From: Clostridiaceae bacterium
GTDB taxonomy: Bacteria > Bacillota_A > Clostridia > Acetivibrionales > Acetivibrionaceae
DNA length: 8,541 nt
Reading direction: 5' to 3'
Assembly: GCA_012513545.1 (NCBI GenBank)
Contig: JAAZCB010000948.1
Location: forward strand, 1 to 8,541
The notes under the pieces are model-generated. The model worked only from the letters and a program-made list of their open reading frames with translations, was not told the origin of the DNA and did not search any database. Position numbers and translations under genes: made by a program. Shown piece by piece: positions 1 to 6,196 of this stretch (its first letter is position 1; each line of letters starts with the position of its first letter).

Positions 1-634
1 CTATCAGGTTTTTCTTTTTGGAATACAAACAGGTTGAGTGTTCTCCATCAATCAAATCTCCTGTCAGCACATTGGTGGAGTCTGCAATAAGCCTTATCTG
101 CTGCTCCGATTTTTCCACAAAGTAAATGGTAGCATGCTTCAGGCTGATTGATGAATTTGTAATCAGAACCATTTTGATGCCCTTATCTATAGCAGCTTTT
201 ATTTCCGGCAAAAGCATATCAAGAATTTGACTGGATATCGAAATGTATACTCTTTCCTTCGCCCCGGATATCATATTTTTCATTTTATCAAGGATATGAT
301 TCTTGCCCTTGATTGTTATGTACCCTTCAATATCCTCCCGCTTTTTGGGTATGTTCCTTATCAAATGCTGCTTTGTATTATTAAGCTTTCTTATTTTATT
401 ATCACAAAATTCATCAACCGGAACCGGTGTATACCTTGTAGTCGGGCCTTCAATTACAAATGCTCCGCCTTTTTCAACCAAAGCTGCCAGAGAGGTATAT
501 GTATTAGAACGTGAAATACCTGTTATTTTTGCAGCTTCATATCCATTTAAATCCCCTTCGGTAAGTAAAGCCTGATATATAGACGCTTCCTGCCTGGTAA
601 GATTAAATTGCGTTAGCAGTTCAACAGTATCCAT
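1..634 (-). CDS. TrmB-family transcriptional regulator (3' part beyond the window)
   Basis: The frame is open from an ATG at 632-634 to the left edge, giving 211 codons with no stop. The start follows a good ribosome binding site (GAGGTGA, about 5 nt upstream). Residues ~1-75 look like a TrmB winged helix-turn-helix: a start of MDTVELLTQFNLTRQEASIY, then GYEAAKITGISRSNTYTSL as the recognition region, then EKGGAFVIEGPTTRYTPV as the wing. A charged, helical linker follows (~85-115), and then a phospholipase-D-like/TrmB effector domain (GAKERVYISISS, IKAAIDKGIKMVLITNSS, DGEHS). Family members bind DNA as dimers and often sense sugars or other small molecules; the ligand here cannot be read. It has its own strong promoter and is separated from the upstream pterin-family gene by a terminator, so it is transcribed alone or with genes to the left. 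ATCAGGT repeats around its promoter could be its own operator (inference). Confidence 0.85.
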   Translation of the reverse strand, partial: MDTVELLTQFNLTRQEASIYQALLTEGDLNGYEAAKITGISRSNTYTSLAALVEKGGAFVIEGPTTRYTPVPVDEFCDNKIRKLNNTKQHLIRNIPKKREDIEGYITIKGKNHILDKMKNMISGAKERVYISISSQILDMLLPEIKAAIDKGIKMVLITNSSISLKHATIYFVEKSEQQIRLIADSTNVLTGDLIDGEHSTCLYSKKKNLI

Positions 635-669
635 ATTTTCACCTCATGTTAGTGTTCCTATTAAGTAAT

Positions 670-698
670 ACTATATACCTGATACAAACTTTTGTCAA
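670..698 (-). promoter_or_regulatory. Sigma-A-type promoter of the TrmB-family gene
   Basis: On the minus strand TTGACA (693-698) and TATAGT (670-675) are separated by exactly 17 bp, a near-consensus vegetative promoter. The predicted transcription start near 663 leaves a leader of about 30 nt before the ATG at 634. ATCAGGT occurs in the spacer just before the -10 (677-683) and again just upstream of the -35 (713-719), as expected if a regulator binds here. Confidence 0.8.
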
Positions 699-732
699 TA
701 TTTTATTATTACACCTGATTTAATAAAGGGAT

Positions 733-767
733 AAAAAATCCCTGAAAGACCATAAGTCTTCAGGGAT
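733..767 (-). terminator. Rho-independent terminator after the QueD-like gene
   Basis: The arms at 738-750 and 756-767 form a 12-bp stem (ATCCCTGAAGAC with its complement, one bulged base) around a 5-nt loop. Read on the minus strand the stem is followed by a run of six T (738-733). It lies about 90 nt past the QueD-like stop codon and upstream of the TrmB promoter, so it insulates the two units. Confidence 0.85.
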
Positions 768-770
768 AAA

Positions 771-824
771 ATAAACATTTCATATAGCACATAGAGTACC
801 TGATTAGTTTCAGTTAATGTTTAT
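771..824. repeat. Widely spaced 9-bp inverted repeat
   Basis: ATAAACATT at 771-779 is repeated inverted as AATGTTTAT at 816-824, with 36 bp between the arms. It sits in the 3' untranslated stretch between the QueD-like stop and the terminator and could form a long-looped hairpin in that mRNA. The AT-rich composition makes chance a real alternative. A third ATCAGGT copy (798-804) lies inside the loop. Confidence 0.3.
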
Positions 825-853
825 AAAATTGAAGTTTTAAAATACCATTTAGT

Positions 854-1417
854 CTATTTCTTATATCCGCATTTAGGGCACACGCCATTTTCGTTTAATG
901 CAATACCACATAACGGACAGCGGTCGATATCCTTTTGGGGCTTGTACTCTTCTGTAGCGCCATTTACACCGCTTGTAAACGTAAGCCTCACAATGTTCAG
1001 CTTATCCTTAAGTAAATCATATACGATTTTAATCATGCCTTCAACGGTCATCGTTTCTTTTGTAACAACCAAACGACATTCAGGGTATGCAGTAGCAAGT
1101 TCCGTCTTAAAGGCCGGACCTTTTTGCTTGTTGGTCGGTGCACCGTCCTTGATGCCTTGTGTTTCATAAACGCCAAGAATAGCAGGAAGCAATGGATCGT
1201 CTTCCCTCAAAACCAGCGCATGGTCGAAGTTTTGCAAAACATCCCAAGCGGTCTTCCTGATTTCGTTACATGGAAATACCATATTGACTCCCATGTTAAC
1301 AGTGTCTTCTACTTCTATCGTCAGTATTCCCGTGTGTCCGTGCAAATACTGTGCTTCGCCTTTGAATCCATAGAACCTGTGTGCATACTGTAGGTCTAAC
1401 GTAGTAAAACTTCTCAT
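854..1417 (-). CDS. QueD/6-pyruvoyltetrahydropterin synthase-like protein with C-terminal zinc ribbon
   Basis: The product is 187 aa, against about 120-140 for ordinary QueD. I chose the ATG at 1417 because the GAGGAG site is 7 nt from it but only 1 nt from an in-frame ATG at 1423, which would add Met-Val. T-fold motifs are clear: H13 (YAHRF) with H26 and H28 (LHGHTG) as zinc ligands, D65-H66 (NFDHALVL) matching the catalytic pair, and E126 (TMTVEGM) matching the pterin-anchoring Glu. The catalytic Cys of QueD, expected four residues before HGH (CxxxHGH), is Ala22. The nearest acidic residue is E21, one position further away. The family uses dihydroneopterin triphosphate-type substrates to make queuosine or biopterin precursors, but the missing Cys makes the reaction uncertain. 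Residues ~81-105 form an extra loop, and C167/C170 with C180/C183 (CPLC, CPKC) form a zinc ribbon. No queC, queE or queF is adjacent. I leave the gene symbol blank for these reasons. Confidence 0.85.
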   Translation of the reverse strand: MRSFTTLDLQYAHRFYGFKGEAQYLHGHTGILTIEVEDTVNMGVNMVFPCNEIRKTAWDVLQNFDHALVLREDDPLLPAILGVYETQGIKDGAPTNKQKGPAFKTELATAYPECRLVVTKETMTVEGMIKIVYDLLKDKLNIVRLTFTSGVNGATEEYKPQKDIDRCPLCGIALNENGVCPKCGYKK

Positions 1418-1442
1418 AACCATTCTCCTCTTATTATATATT

Positions 1443-1465
1443 TACGGGTTTTTTTGGCTCCCGTA
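1443..1465 (-). other. Small hairpin just upstream of the QueD-like ribosome binding site
   Basis: TACGGG (1443-1448) pairs with CCCGTA (1460-1465) across an 11-nt loop that reads AGCCAAAAAAA on the minus strand. It ends 14 nt before the GAGGAG site, so it could affect translation of the QueD-like gene. I tried to fit preQ1-I and preQ1-II riboswitch layouts and could not, so no riboswitch is called. Confidence 0.3.
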
Positions 1466-1499
1466 TGCGCAAACCTTTACACATTCTCTAACTAATAAT

Positions 1500-1583
1500 T
1501 CATTTATTACATTCCAGGCAGGTGCCTTTTAAAATTATATCATGTCCGGTAAACTCAATTTCCACTTTACGGATTTCGCCCAT
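1500..1583 (-). pseudogene. Probable orphan C-terminal fragment of a Fur/PerR-family regulator
   Basis: A 27-codon frame on the minus strand, ending with TGA at 1500-1502, contains TGHDIILKGTCLECNK. This matches the usual end of Fur, PerR and Zur proteins: a short strand, then Gly-x-Cys-x-x-Cys, the second half of their structural zinc site. Upstream the frame is closed by a TAG that lies inside the DUF1801 gene in another phase, and no other Fur domain (helix-turn-helix, HHxH, first CxxC) is nearby. The frame overlaps the last codons of the DUF1801 gene by 17 bp, and its ATG at 1583 has no good ribosome binding site. I read it as the remains of a Fur-family gene whose 5' part was lost when the DUF1801 segment arrived. 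The alternative is chance resemblance in a short frame. Confidence 0.5.
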
Positions 1584-1998
1584 ATTTTTCTTCTAAAAAT
1601 TCAATAGTAGCACGCATTAACCTTTCAAGCGCTTTCGGATCGATGTCTGACAGCCTCTTAACATAGATGCAAGCCTTTCCAACTGTATACTTTCCTAAGT
1701 CTTTAAGCAAATACTCATGCTCCGGGTTCCCCGTATATACATATAATGAAATTGCTGCCTTACGCGGCGAAAATCCCCCTAATGGCCAATCTCCTTCTTG
1801 CTTGCTACGCTCGGATTTGTAATGATAGCTGCCGAACCCAATCATCGAAGGACCCCACATCTTAGGTGGATGTCCTGTAACCTTTTGCATCAACTTCACA
1901 AATTCAAAACTATCCTCACGCTTTTGCTCGGTATTCGCAAAGGAAGTAATAAATTCAAAAACATCTCCATCGTGCTGCTTAGTCTTCAATTCTGCCAT
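1567..1998 (-). CDS. DUF1801 (YdhG-like) family protein
   Basis: The product is 143 aa from the ATG at 1998, which is preceded by AAAGGA at 9 nt. An in-frame ATG at 2019 would add seven residues but has no comparable binding site, and family members begin as here with MAELKTK. The family pattern is seen throughout: an N-terminal helix (DVFEFITSFANTEQKREDS), then KMWGPSMIGFGSYHYK, FSPRKAAISLYVY, and the C-terminal LGKYTVGKACIYVKRLSDID followed by a helix. It is a small soluble protein without signal peptide or membrane segment. The biochemical function of this family is not established and I do not assign one. It stands alone between an AT-rich gene-poor stretch and a Fur-like gene fragment, with no neighbour hinting at a pathway. 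This isolation fits a mobile or recently inserted single gene (inference). Confidence 0.85.
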   Translation of the reverse strand: MAELKTKQHDGDVFEFITSFANTEQKREDSFEFVKLMQKVTGHPPKMWGPSMIGFGSYHYKSERSKQEGDWPLGGFSPRKAAISLYVYTGNPEHEYLLKDLGKYTVGKACIYVKRLSDIDPKALERLMRATIEFLEEKYGRNP

Positions 1999-2377
1999 AT
2001 AAGCACATCCTTTTACCATATCTTTTTTTATTTTATAAGCTGCTGTTCTATGTAATAAATCCTGATCCGCTTTATCCGCCTTCTTCTTTTAGTTGTGGAA
2101 ACGTCTTTTTTATATCATTTAGGATACCTTCCATTCGCTCTTTTTATCCTGATCGTCAATAATAATTAAAACTCATTCATGTTCTTCTCATTATTAATTT
2201 ATTCATTAGATAAATCGAAAAAGGATCTAATTCATAATTTACATCCAACCTGACACTTGATAATAAGATCAACACCCAACGAGAAAAGTTGTTATAAAAA
2301 TCTTTTTATGCTTGCGGCAAAATTAAGTTTACATTATGCTTTCAATGGGTGGCATTATTTGATTTAGATTATTGAGT
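1999..2377. other. AT-rich gap without a convincing gene
   Basis: I find no supported gene, RNA or strong promoter here. Two scraps resemble decayed coding DNA. On the minus strand, 20 codons begin at about 2133 (MEGILNDIKKTFPQLKEEGG), closed by a stop a few codons upstream and lacking a ribosome binding site. On the plus strand, a frame around 2309-2368 reads LSLHYAFNGWHYLI. Neither can be assigned. The stretch looks like decayed intergenic DNA between two transcription units. Confidence 0.4.
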
Positions 2378-2428
2378 GAAACAAAAGAACCGTCCCTGTG
2401 TTTCCCTGTGTTTCTAAACCTGTGCTTC
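2378..2428. repeat. Short repeat cluster: 27-bp element with TGTTTC/GAAACA ends plus tandem CCTGTGTTTC
   Basis: The 27-bp unit 2378-2404 starts GAAACA and ends TGTTTC, a 6-bp terminal inverted repeat, with AAGAACCGTCCC inside. CCTGTGTTTC is then tandemly duplicated (2395-2404, 2405-2414), with a third copy bearing one change at 2419-2428. From memory, the minus-strand core GGGACGGTTCTTTTG recurs in many Firmicutes genomes near IS200-like/RAYT transposases, which suggests a dispersed REP-like or mobile-element-derived repeat. No transposase is present in the window. Confidence 0.55.
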
Positions 2429-2476
2429 TAAAAAAACAGAGAATCACGATGATTAATTACCGGAATCTCTGTTTTT
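2429..2476 (-). terminator. Rho-independent terminator of the efp-CD1247 unit
   Basis: An 11-bp perfect stem (2432-2442 with 2466-2476, AAAAACAGAGA and its complement) closes a 23-nt loop. On the minus strand it runs into about seven T. It begins 28 nt after the stop of the CD1247-type gene, the expected position for the end of that operon. Confidence 0.8.
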
Positions 2477-2504
2477 ATGCTGTGCTTATTTCTTGTAAAA
2501 CGTT

Positions 2505-2921
2505 TTATTCTTCTTCGTCACTGCAGCTGTCACAACCGCAATCGCAATCCCATTCAACTGCAATATCCTTGTGACAATTCGGACACTCGAATGATTCAGC
2601 TTCATGATCAAGCATGTCTTCAGTCAATTCAATGGTTTCTTTGCAATGAGGACATTCCACATTTGTAATAAAGTTATCTTCATCATCATCTTCATCCTCA
2701 TCGAACAAAATCCTTTCGATCTCAGCCAAGTCTTCGTCCATATTATCAACCTGTTCCCCAAGCTGCTCCTGAACCTCTTCAATATCATCTACTGCCAAAG
2801 CAATATCATCCAATACATCAATCATTGCTTTTAATAGTTTTCCTTCATTTGTAACATCACTTATTTGCATTCCCTCGGCAAGGCCTTTTAAGTACGCAAC
2901 TCTTTCCTTTATAAAACTCAT
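2505..2921 (-). CDS. CD1247 N-terminal domain-type acidic zinc-ribbon protein
   Basis: The product is 138 aa, started by an ATG 6 nt after GGAGG. Residues 1-70 are predicted helical, matching the clostridial CD1247 N-terminal domain (start MSFIKERVAYLKGLAEGM, then a long amphipathic, possibly coiled-coil helix). A very acidic stretch (FDEDEDDDED, 73-82) leads to a zinc ribbon, C90/C93 (CPHC) with C113/C116 (CPNC). The tail has four more closely spaced cysteines (C126, C128, C130, C133) before EEE. It is cytoplasmic, with no signal or membrane segment. It lies 29 bp after efp, with no terminator between, so it is co-transcribed with efp. That points to a link with translation or zinc handling only by association. 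I recognise the domain family, but no function is known to me. Confidence 0.85.
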   Translation of the reverse strand: MSFIKERVAYLKGLAEGMQISDVTNEGKLLKAMIDVLDDIALAVDDIEEVQEQLGEQVDNMDEDLAEIERILFDEDEDDDEDNFITNVECPHCKETIELTEDMLDHEAESFECPNCHKDIAVEWDCDCGCDSCSDEEE

Positions 2922-2950
2922 AAAATCCCTCCATTAATATATTATAACCA

Positions 2951-3508
2951 TTAAGCTCTCTCCATATACTCCCCGGTTCTTGTGTCAATCCTGATAACAT
3001 CTCCTTGACTAACAAATAAAGGAACTTTTATTACTGCTCCTGTTTCGACAGTAGCAGGCTTAGTAGCTCCTGTAGCAGTATCACCTTTGTAACCAGGCTC
3101 TGTTTCAGTTATTTCCAATTCAACAAAGGTCGGTGGTTCTATACCGAAAACATTGCCTTTATGGGATAGAATTTTGCAAACCAGATTTTCTTTAACAAAC
3201 TTAAGAGCATCTCCTACTTTAGCCTGACCTATAGGCATCTGTTCGAAAGTCTCAACATCCATGAAATAATAAAGATCCCCGTCATTATACAGGTACTGCA
3301 TGTCCTTTCTTTCAATGTGAGCCTTCGGCATTTTATCCGTAGGATTAAAAGTTCTTTCAACGGTAGCTCCGGTAATAATATTCTTAAGCCTTGTCCTTAC
3401 AAAAGCTGCTCCTTTTCCAGGTTTAACATGTTGAAACTCAACTACTTGAAATATCTGTCCATCCAGTTCAAAGGTAGCTCCGTTCCTAAAATCACCAGCT
3501 GATATCAT
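2951..3508 (-). CDS. efp: Translation elongation factor P
   Basis: This is a full-length 185-aa EF-P, the usual size, with a GGAGGG site 8 nt before the ATG. The N-terminal KOW-like domain (1-65) carries the tip loop [10 protein letters not shown] with Lys32, the residue that is modified in many bacteria or left bare in others. The OB-like central domain (66-130) and the C-terminal OB domain ([13 protein letters not shown] to the signature-like [18 protein letters not shown]) are complete. EF-P binds between the P and E sites and relieves ribosome stalling at polyproline. No lysine-modification gene (epmA, epmB or ymfI-like) is visible nearby. It begins an apparent two-gene unit with the CD1247-type gene from its own promoter, downstream of the aroQ-pepP unit, an arrangement common in Firmicutes. 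Confidence 0.97.
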   Translation of the reverse strand: MISAGDFRNGATFELDGQIFQVVEFQHVKPGKGAAFVRTRLKNIITGATVERTFNPTDKMPKAHIERKDMQYLYNDGDLYYFMDVETFEQMPIGQAKVGDALKFVKENLVCKILSHKGNVFGIEPPTFVELEITETEPGYKGDTATGATKPATVETGAVIKVPLFVSQGDVIRIDTRTGEYMERA

Positions 3509-3664
3509 TTAATTATCCCTCCAAAATCTTTTTCATGCTTGATACTATTTATACACATTGACGCGAAAAGAAACTGGCTCTTCACGAATCAACTTTCAAA
3601 ACTTTATTACTGTTTAATTAAAATTTAATTCTTAGTACTTTTTTATATAATTATTTCCTAGTTT

Positions 3665-3693
3665 ATATTAAAATAAAATCGAACGTATTTCAA
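3665..3693 (-). promoter_or_regulatory. Likely promoter of efp within the pepP-efp gap
   Basis: TTGAAA (3688-3693) and TAATAT (3665-3670) lie 17 bp apart on the minus strand in the 282-bp gap before efp, giving a leader of about 150 nt. An imperfect palindrome (CAAGAAAAATATTTCTTTTTG, ending at 3711) overlaps the -35, and a 14-bp perfect palindrome AAATAAGCTTATTT lies upstream at 3718-3731. The gap is extremely AT-rich, so other promoters are possible. I see no clear terminator after pepP, so some read-through into efp is likely. Confidence 0.5.
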
Positions 3694-3790
3694 GAAAAAT
3701 ATTTCTTTTTGAGCAAAAAATAAGCTTATTTCTGTTTATTGGCTCTATTTCATCTAAAAAAGGGATTTTACCATATTGAAAAACAGGATT

Positions 3791-4870
3791 TTATAATACG
3801 ATAATTTCTTTTGTAGATGAAGTCAATATTATTGGCTTGTCATCATTAATAATAATCATATCCTCAATTCTTACTCCACCAAGGTCATTAACGTAAATTC
3901 CAGGTTCCACCGTAACAACCATACCGTTATCCAGTTTTATTTCGCCTTTTGGTGACAATCTCGGCTCTTCATGGACTTCAATACCTACACCATGCCCTAA
4001 ACCATGTCCGAAATTCTTCTCATAACCGCTCTTTGATATTATGTCCCGCGCAATAATATCAACTTCCTTTCCCGAATATCCTCTTTTAGCACCAACTAAA
4101 GCACTTGTTTGGGCTTCTAAAACTATATTGTAGATATTTTTGAGCTCCTTTGATATACTCCCGATAAAAACAGTTCTTGTCATATCCGAGCAGTAATCTT
4201 CAAAAATCGCTCCATAATCAAGTGTCACAGCATCTCCATTTTCAATTGTTTTCCCTGATGCAACACCATGAGGAAGAGAGGATCTTTTGCCTGAAGCAAC
4301 AATTGTATCAAACGATGCCCCTTTTGCCCCGCTTTTTTTCATATAAAATTCCAGTTCTGCTGAAACTTCATACTCTTTTATACCAGGCTTGAGAAACTTA
4401 AGAATATGACTAAAAGCGCTATCTGCGATTTCAACAGCTTTTCGTATTTTTTCCAATTCTTCATTATCCTTTTTTATTCTAAGTCCTTCAAGAACGTTCT
4501 GAAAAGGTATCAAATGCTTAGCGCCTATTCCATTATGAAGCTCGTTATATTTTTTATATGTTATGTAATCATCCTCAAAACCCAGCTTTTCGATACCCTT
4601 AGTCTGAATAACATCACTTAATGCAGCAAGAAGGCTTTGATTGTATTGTATTATTTCATATAATGGCGCTTGCTGTGAAGCCTGCTCGGTATATCTGAAG
4701 TCAGTTATCAGACATGCATCATTCTGAGTAATGACAAGATAAGCAAAGGACCCTGTAAAGCCTGAGAGATAGATATAGTTTTCCCTCCTGGTAACAAGCA
4801 CTGCATCAACATCTTTATCCTTTAGTTTTTCCCTTAACCTTTTAAGCCTATTTTCTATTTGCTGAATCAT
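3791..4870 (-). CDS. M24B metallopeptidase, Xaa-Pro aminopeptidase/dipeptidase type
   Basis: The product is 359 aa, the usual length for the short bacterial Xaa-Pro peptidases (B. subtilis YqhT/YpdF type), with AGGGTG 6 nt before the ATG. Residues 1-130 form the creatinase-like N-terminal domain (VDAVLVTRRENYIYLSGFTG) and 135-359 the pita-bread catalytic domain. All five metal ligands are visible: D218 (LDYG), D229 (SDMTRT), H293 (GHGLGHGVG), E322 (TVEPG) and E336 (VRIED). The substrate-side histidines H201 (LPHG) and H300 (EVHEEP) are also present, so it should be an active two-metal enzyme cleaving N-terminal residues before proline. It is cytoplasmic, without a signal peptide. It is the third gene of the operon, 24 bp after aroQ. 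Its place just upstream of efp pairs proline-peptide turnover with relief of polyproline stalling, though whether this is functional is inference. Confidence 0.93.
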   Translation of the reverse strand: MIQQIENRLKRLREKLKDKDVDAVLVTRRENYIYLSGFTGSFAYLVITQNDACLITDFRYTEQASQQAPLYEIIQYNQSLLAALSDVIQTKGIEKLGFEDDYITYKKYNELHNGIGAKHLIPFQNVLEGLRIKKDNEELEKIRKAVEIADSAFSHILKFLKPGIKEYEVSAELEFYMKKSGAKGASFDTIVASGKRSSLPHGVASGKTIENGDAVTLDYGAIFEDYCSDMTRTVFIGSISKELKNIYNIVLEAQTSALVGAKRGYSGKEVDIIARDIISKSGYEKNFGHGLGHGVGIEVHEEPRLSPKGEIKLDNGMVVTVEPGIYVNDLGGVRIEDMIIINDDKPIILTSSTKEIIVL

Positions 4871-4894
4871 AATATCACCCTTTTAAATTCAAAT

Positions 4895-5323
4895 TCAAAT
4901 CAAAACTGCTGCATTCAGTGCAACAATATAACTGTTTGAACCAAATCCGCTTATTTGCCCTTTGCACACCGGAGCAATAACAGACTTTGACCTGAACTCC
5001 TCCCTTGCGTGTATGTTAGACAGGTGTACCTCAATGGCAGGAATTTCAACTGCCTTTACGGCATCTCTTATCGCAATGCTGTAATGAGTATATGCCCCCG
5101 GATTTATTATTATAACATCAACCTTGCCTCTTGATTCATGAAGCTTGTCTATAATTTCACCTTCATGATTTGTCTGGATAAAGGATAAGTCAACATTCAG
5201 CTTTTCAGCCTCAGAATTCATTTTTTTAGCGATATCCTCCAAGGTTTCATTGCCGTATACTTCCTTCTCTCTTGTACCAAGAAGATTTAAGTTAGGACCG
5301 TTTATAACAAGAACTCTCTTCAT
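4895..5323 (-). CDS. aroQ: Type II 3-dehydroquinate dehydratase
   Basis: The product is 142 aa, typical of the dodecameric type II enzyme that converts 3-dehydroquinate to 3-dehydroshikimate in aromatic amino acid synthesis. The fold signatures occur in order: GPNLNLLGTRE (9-19), QTNHEGEIID (50-59), INPGAYTHYSIAIRDA (73-88), and EVHLSNIHAREEFRSKS (98-114). Catalytic and binding residues are intact: Y23 and R18 on the lid, N74, H80, E98-H100 and R111. The ATG overlaps the stop of the preceding TIM-barrel gene by 4 bp (ATGA). Its GGAGG site lies inside that gene's last codons, 7 nt before the start, so translation is probably coupled. No other shikimate genes are in the window. Confidence 0.97.
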   Translation of the reverse strand: MKRVLVINGPNLNLLGTREKEVYGNETLEDIAKKMNSEAEKLNVDLSFIQTNHEGEIIDKLHESRGKVDVIIINPGAYTHYSIAIRDAVKAVEIPAIEVHLSNIHAREEFRSKSVIAPVCKGQISGFGSNSYIVALNAAVLI

Positions 5324-6183
5324 TTATAAGCCTCCTTTGCTATCTTATCATAAATGCCTTTTAATTTCAGGGAATCTTCAGCCATGTAATCCCTGGATTC
5401 ACATATTATTACCGGTTCCATACCCTTCTTTACAATAACCTGCGCCAGATGCTCAAATTCAGGTCCGTATTGAGTATCTGCAATAGTCCAATGCTTTTTT
5501 TCTCCGCCCTTTGTGAATTCAACCCTGCTGAAATGGCAGTGCAGAATTTTTACTCTATCAAAGCCAAGAGAATTTTCAAGCTCTTCAATAACAAGTTCAA
5601 AATCCTTAACTGAATTGAGTCCACCAAGACTCCTTGCGTGAATATGTCCAAAATCTATGGTCGGAATAAGCCTTTCATCTGTTTTACACATCTCAATTAT
5701 TTCTTCGAGTGAGCCTAACTGGTTCTGCTTTCCTAAGACCTCAGGACATATGGTTATATCTCCAAGTCCCTCAGCGTCGGCTTCACGCAAAACTTCACCC
5801 AGAAGCTTTATAGCTGTGTCAAGGGCCCATTTTTTATCAACCTTGCTGTAAGAACCTGTGTGAACAACAATGCGCTTTGCCCCCATCTTCCTTGCAAGCC
5901 CCATTGTTTCCATTATATAGCGCTTTGAATTAAGGCGTTTTTCCTCCTCGGGACTTGCCATGTTTATATAATAAGGAGCATGTATACTTAAATAAATATT
6001 GTTTTTATGTGCCTCTTCTCCGATCTTTCCTGCTGTCTGATCACCAACCTTAACCCCTTTATTGCATTGGTATTCATAAGCATCAAGCCCCATTGACCTA
6101 AGCCAGCAGGGCATATCCACCGAAGACTTATATCCCTGTTCATAAAAGGATGCCGAATTACCCGAAGGACCAAATCTAATCAA
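5320..6183 (-). CDS. Endonuclease IV-like / xylose isomerase-like TIM-barrel protein
   Basis: The product is 287 aa from a TTG start at 6183. I prefer this to the ATG at 6201 because AAAGGTGA lies 6 nt before the TTG, the ATG has no binding site, and the protein then begins MIRFGPSGNS. It shows the metal-site pattern of the AP endonuclease 2 superfamily at nearly endonuclease IV spacing: H68 (SIHAP), H108 (VVHTGS), E148 (CPEVLGK), D177 and H180 (IDFGHIHA), H217 (LHCHFS), H231 (KKHW) and E262 (ICES). The Asp of the endonuclease IV Asp-x-His pair is Lys229 here, and the DNA-binding loops cannot be confirmed. It may therefore be a sugar-phosphate isomerase/epimerase-like enzyme rather than a DNA repair nuclease. 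It is cytoplasmic. It is first in the operon with aroQ (4-bp overlap) and the Xaa-Pro peptidase. Its substrate is unknown. Confidence 0.85.
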   Translation of the reverse strand: MIRFGPSGNSASFYEQGYKSSVDMPCWLRSMGLDAYEYQCNKGVKVGDQTAGKIGEEAHKNNIYLSIHAPYYINMASPEEEKRLNSKRYIMETMGLARKMGAKRIVVHTGSYSKVDKKWALDTAIKLLGEVLREADAEGLGDITICPEVLGKQNQLGSLEEIIEMCKTDERLIPTIDFGHIHARSLGGLNSVKDFELVIEELENSLGFDRVKILHCHFSRVEFTKGGEKKHWTIADTQYGPEFEHLAQVIVKKGMEPVIICESRDYMAEDSLKLKGIYDKIAKEAYK

Positions 6184-6189
6184 TATAAT

Positions 6190-6196
6190 CACCTTT
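6190..6196 (-). promoter_or_regulatory. Ribosome binding site that sets a TTG start
   Basis: AAAGGTG on the minus strand, followed by ATTATA and then TTG at 6181-6183. It lies inside the frame of the upstream ATG (6199-6201), which itself has only AT-rich sequence before it. This favours the TTG start of the TIM-barrel gene. Confidence 0.7.

Noticed and set aside
227..575. Plus-strand open frames of 90-95 codons at the left end
   Set aside because: They lie opposite the TrmB-family coding frame, lack ribosome binding sites and encode hydrophobic, family-less sequence typical of antisense shadows.
639..647. ATG-AGG-TGA two-codon frame overlapping the TrmB ribosome binding site
   Set aside because: No binding site of its own; expected by chance when GAGGTGA follows AT.
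1433..1438. TATAAT as a -10 element for the QueD-like gene
   Set aside because: It lies so close to GAGGAG that transcription would start within or after the ribosome binding site, and no -35 is present.
1423..1566. preQ1 riboswitch upstream of the QueD-like gene
   Set aside because: The hairpin and A-rich loop drew attention, but the preQ1-I stem/A-rich tail pseudoknot pattern and the preQ1-II layout could not be matched.
2309..2368. Plus-strand peptide LSLHYAFNGWHYLI as a diacylglycerol kinase-like remnant
   Set aside because: Too short, and the similarity rests on a few aromatic residues only.
2477..2834. Plus-strand frames over the CD1247-type and terminator region
   Set aside because: They are antisense to a well-supported gene; their composition is explained by the complementary acidic coding sequence.
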